Shown here: one piece after another, positions 13,911 through 13,978 of the stretch
Numbering within the stretch: position 1 is the stretch's first letter
How the letters are laid out: each line of letters starts with the position of its first letter
Origin: Clostridia bacterium
GTDB taxonomy: Bacteria > Bacillota > Clostridia > Oscillospirales > CAG-272
DNA length: 13,978 bases
Assembly (NCBI GenBank): GCA_017395715.1
Contig: JAFQNZ010000255.1
Span: 1-13,978 of the forward strand
Direction of reading: 5' to 3'
Position numbers and translations under genes: made by a program
Notes under the pieces: model-generated
Told to the model about the DNA's origin: nothing
The model's database searches: none
What the model saw: the letters and a program-made list of their open reading frames with translations, nothing else

Positions 13911-13978
13911 ACACCGTCAGCCATCACTGTGACCGAACACCTCATCCGTCTTTGCCTACGGCAAATCCACCTTCTCCC
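13911..13978. repeat. Probable dispersed intergenic repeat with hairpin, running off the window
   Basis: This stretch has no credible reading frame or SD. It contains the perfect hairpin TTTGCC-TAC-GGCAAA (13951-13965), bracketed by CCTCATCCGTC and TCCACCTTCTCCC, and a TCAC-T-GTGA palindrome in CATCACTGTGACCG. The combination of CTCATCCGTC, a variable hairpin and CACCTTCTCCC resembles short repeats I recall scattered between genes in Clostridia. Only one copy is in the window, so repetition cannot be shown here. The AT-rich DNA at 13840-13910 shows nothing else I can name. Confidence 0.45.

Noticed and set aside
1..13978. CRISPR array, tRNA, rRNA, insertion sequence or phage genes
   Set aside because: I saw no regularly spaced direct repeats, tRNA-like cloverleaf, rRNA sequence, transposase motif or phage protein on either strand.

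Overview
The window looks like a piece of a low-to-mid-GC Bacillota (Firmicutes) chromosome, most likely an anaerobic Clostridia member. This rests on AGGAGG-type Shine-Dalgarno (SD) sites, consensus sigma-A promoter elements, short A-flanked terminator hairpins, a DAK2/DegV (fatty acid kinase) pair, a B12-binding radical SAM protein with a DUF4080-like tail, and small membrane proteins of a type I associate with Clostridia. I see no RNA genes, CRISPR array, transposase or phage gene. Gene density is high and no gene-free stretch reaches 300 bases.

Layout. (1) Positions 1-1448, plus strand: the C-terminal part of a B12-binding radical SAM protein cut by the window edge, ending at a bidirectional terminator (1567-1604). 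(2) 1629-4654, minus strand: a three-gene operon, MarR regulator - DegV/FakB-like fatty-acid-binding protein - FakA-like fatty acid kinase. It starts at a near-consensus promoter (TTGACA, 17 bp, TATACT) covered and followed by two copies of a MarR-type palindrome 41 bp apart. (3) 4879-5517, plus strand: a small two-helix membrane protein and a small charged helical protein, ending at a terminator. (4) 5631-8670, plus strand: a tightly packed operon of an OmpR-type response regulator, a sensor kinase with almost no extracytoplasmic loop, an uncharacterised ~8-helix membrane protein and a second two-helix membrane protein paralogous to the one at 4879; it ends in a bidirectional terminator. (5) 8715-13808, minus strand: an operon of two ABC exporter half-transporters with a DUF1854 gene between them. 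Both half-transporters have an extra N-terminal domain and a four-cysteine zinc ribbon before the membrane domain. (6) 13840-13978: gene-free, ending in a hairpin-bearing sequence that resembles dispersed intergenic repeats of Clostridia.

How the genes may work together. FakB would present a fatty acid to FakA for phosphorylation, and the MarR protein would control the operon, probably including itself, through the two palindromes. The response regulator and kinase probably control a membrane-related response involving the multi-helix protein and the two paralogous small membrane proteins. The ABC-DUF1854-ABC set is a conserved but poorly understood exporter arrangement and is the best candidate here for an undescribed system. 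All functional statements come from reading the sequence; no database search was possible.
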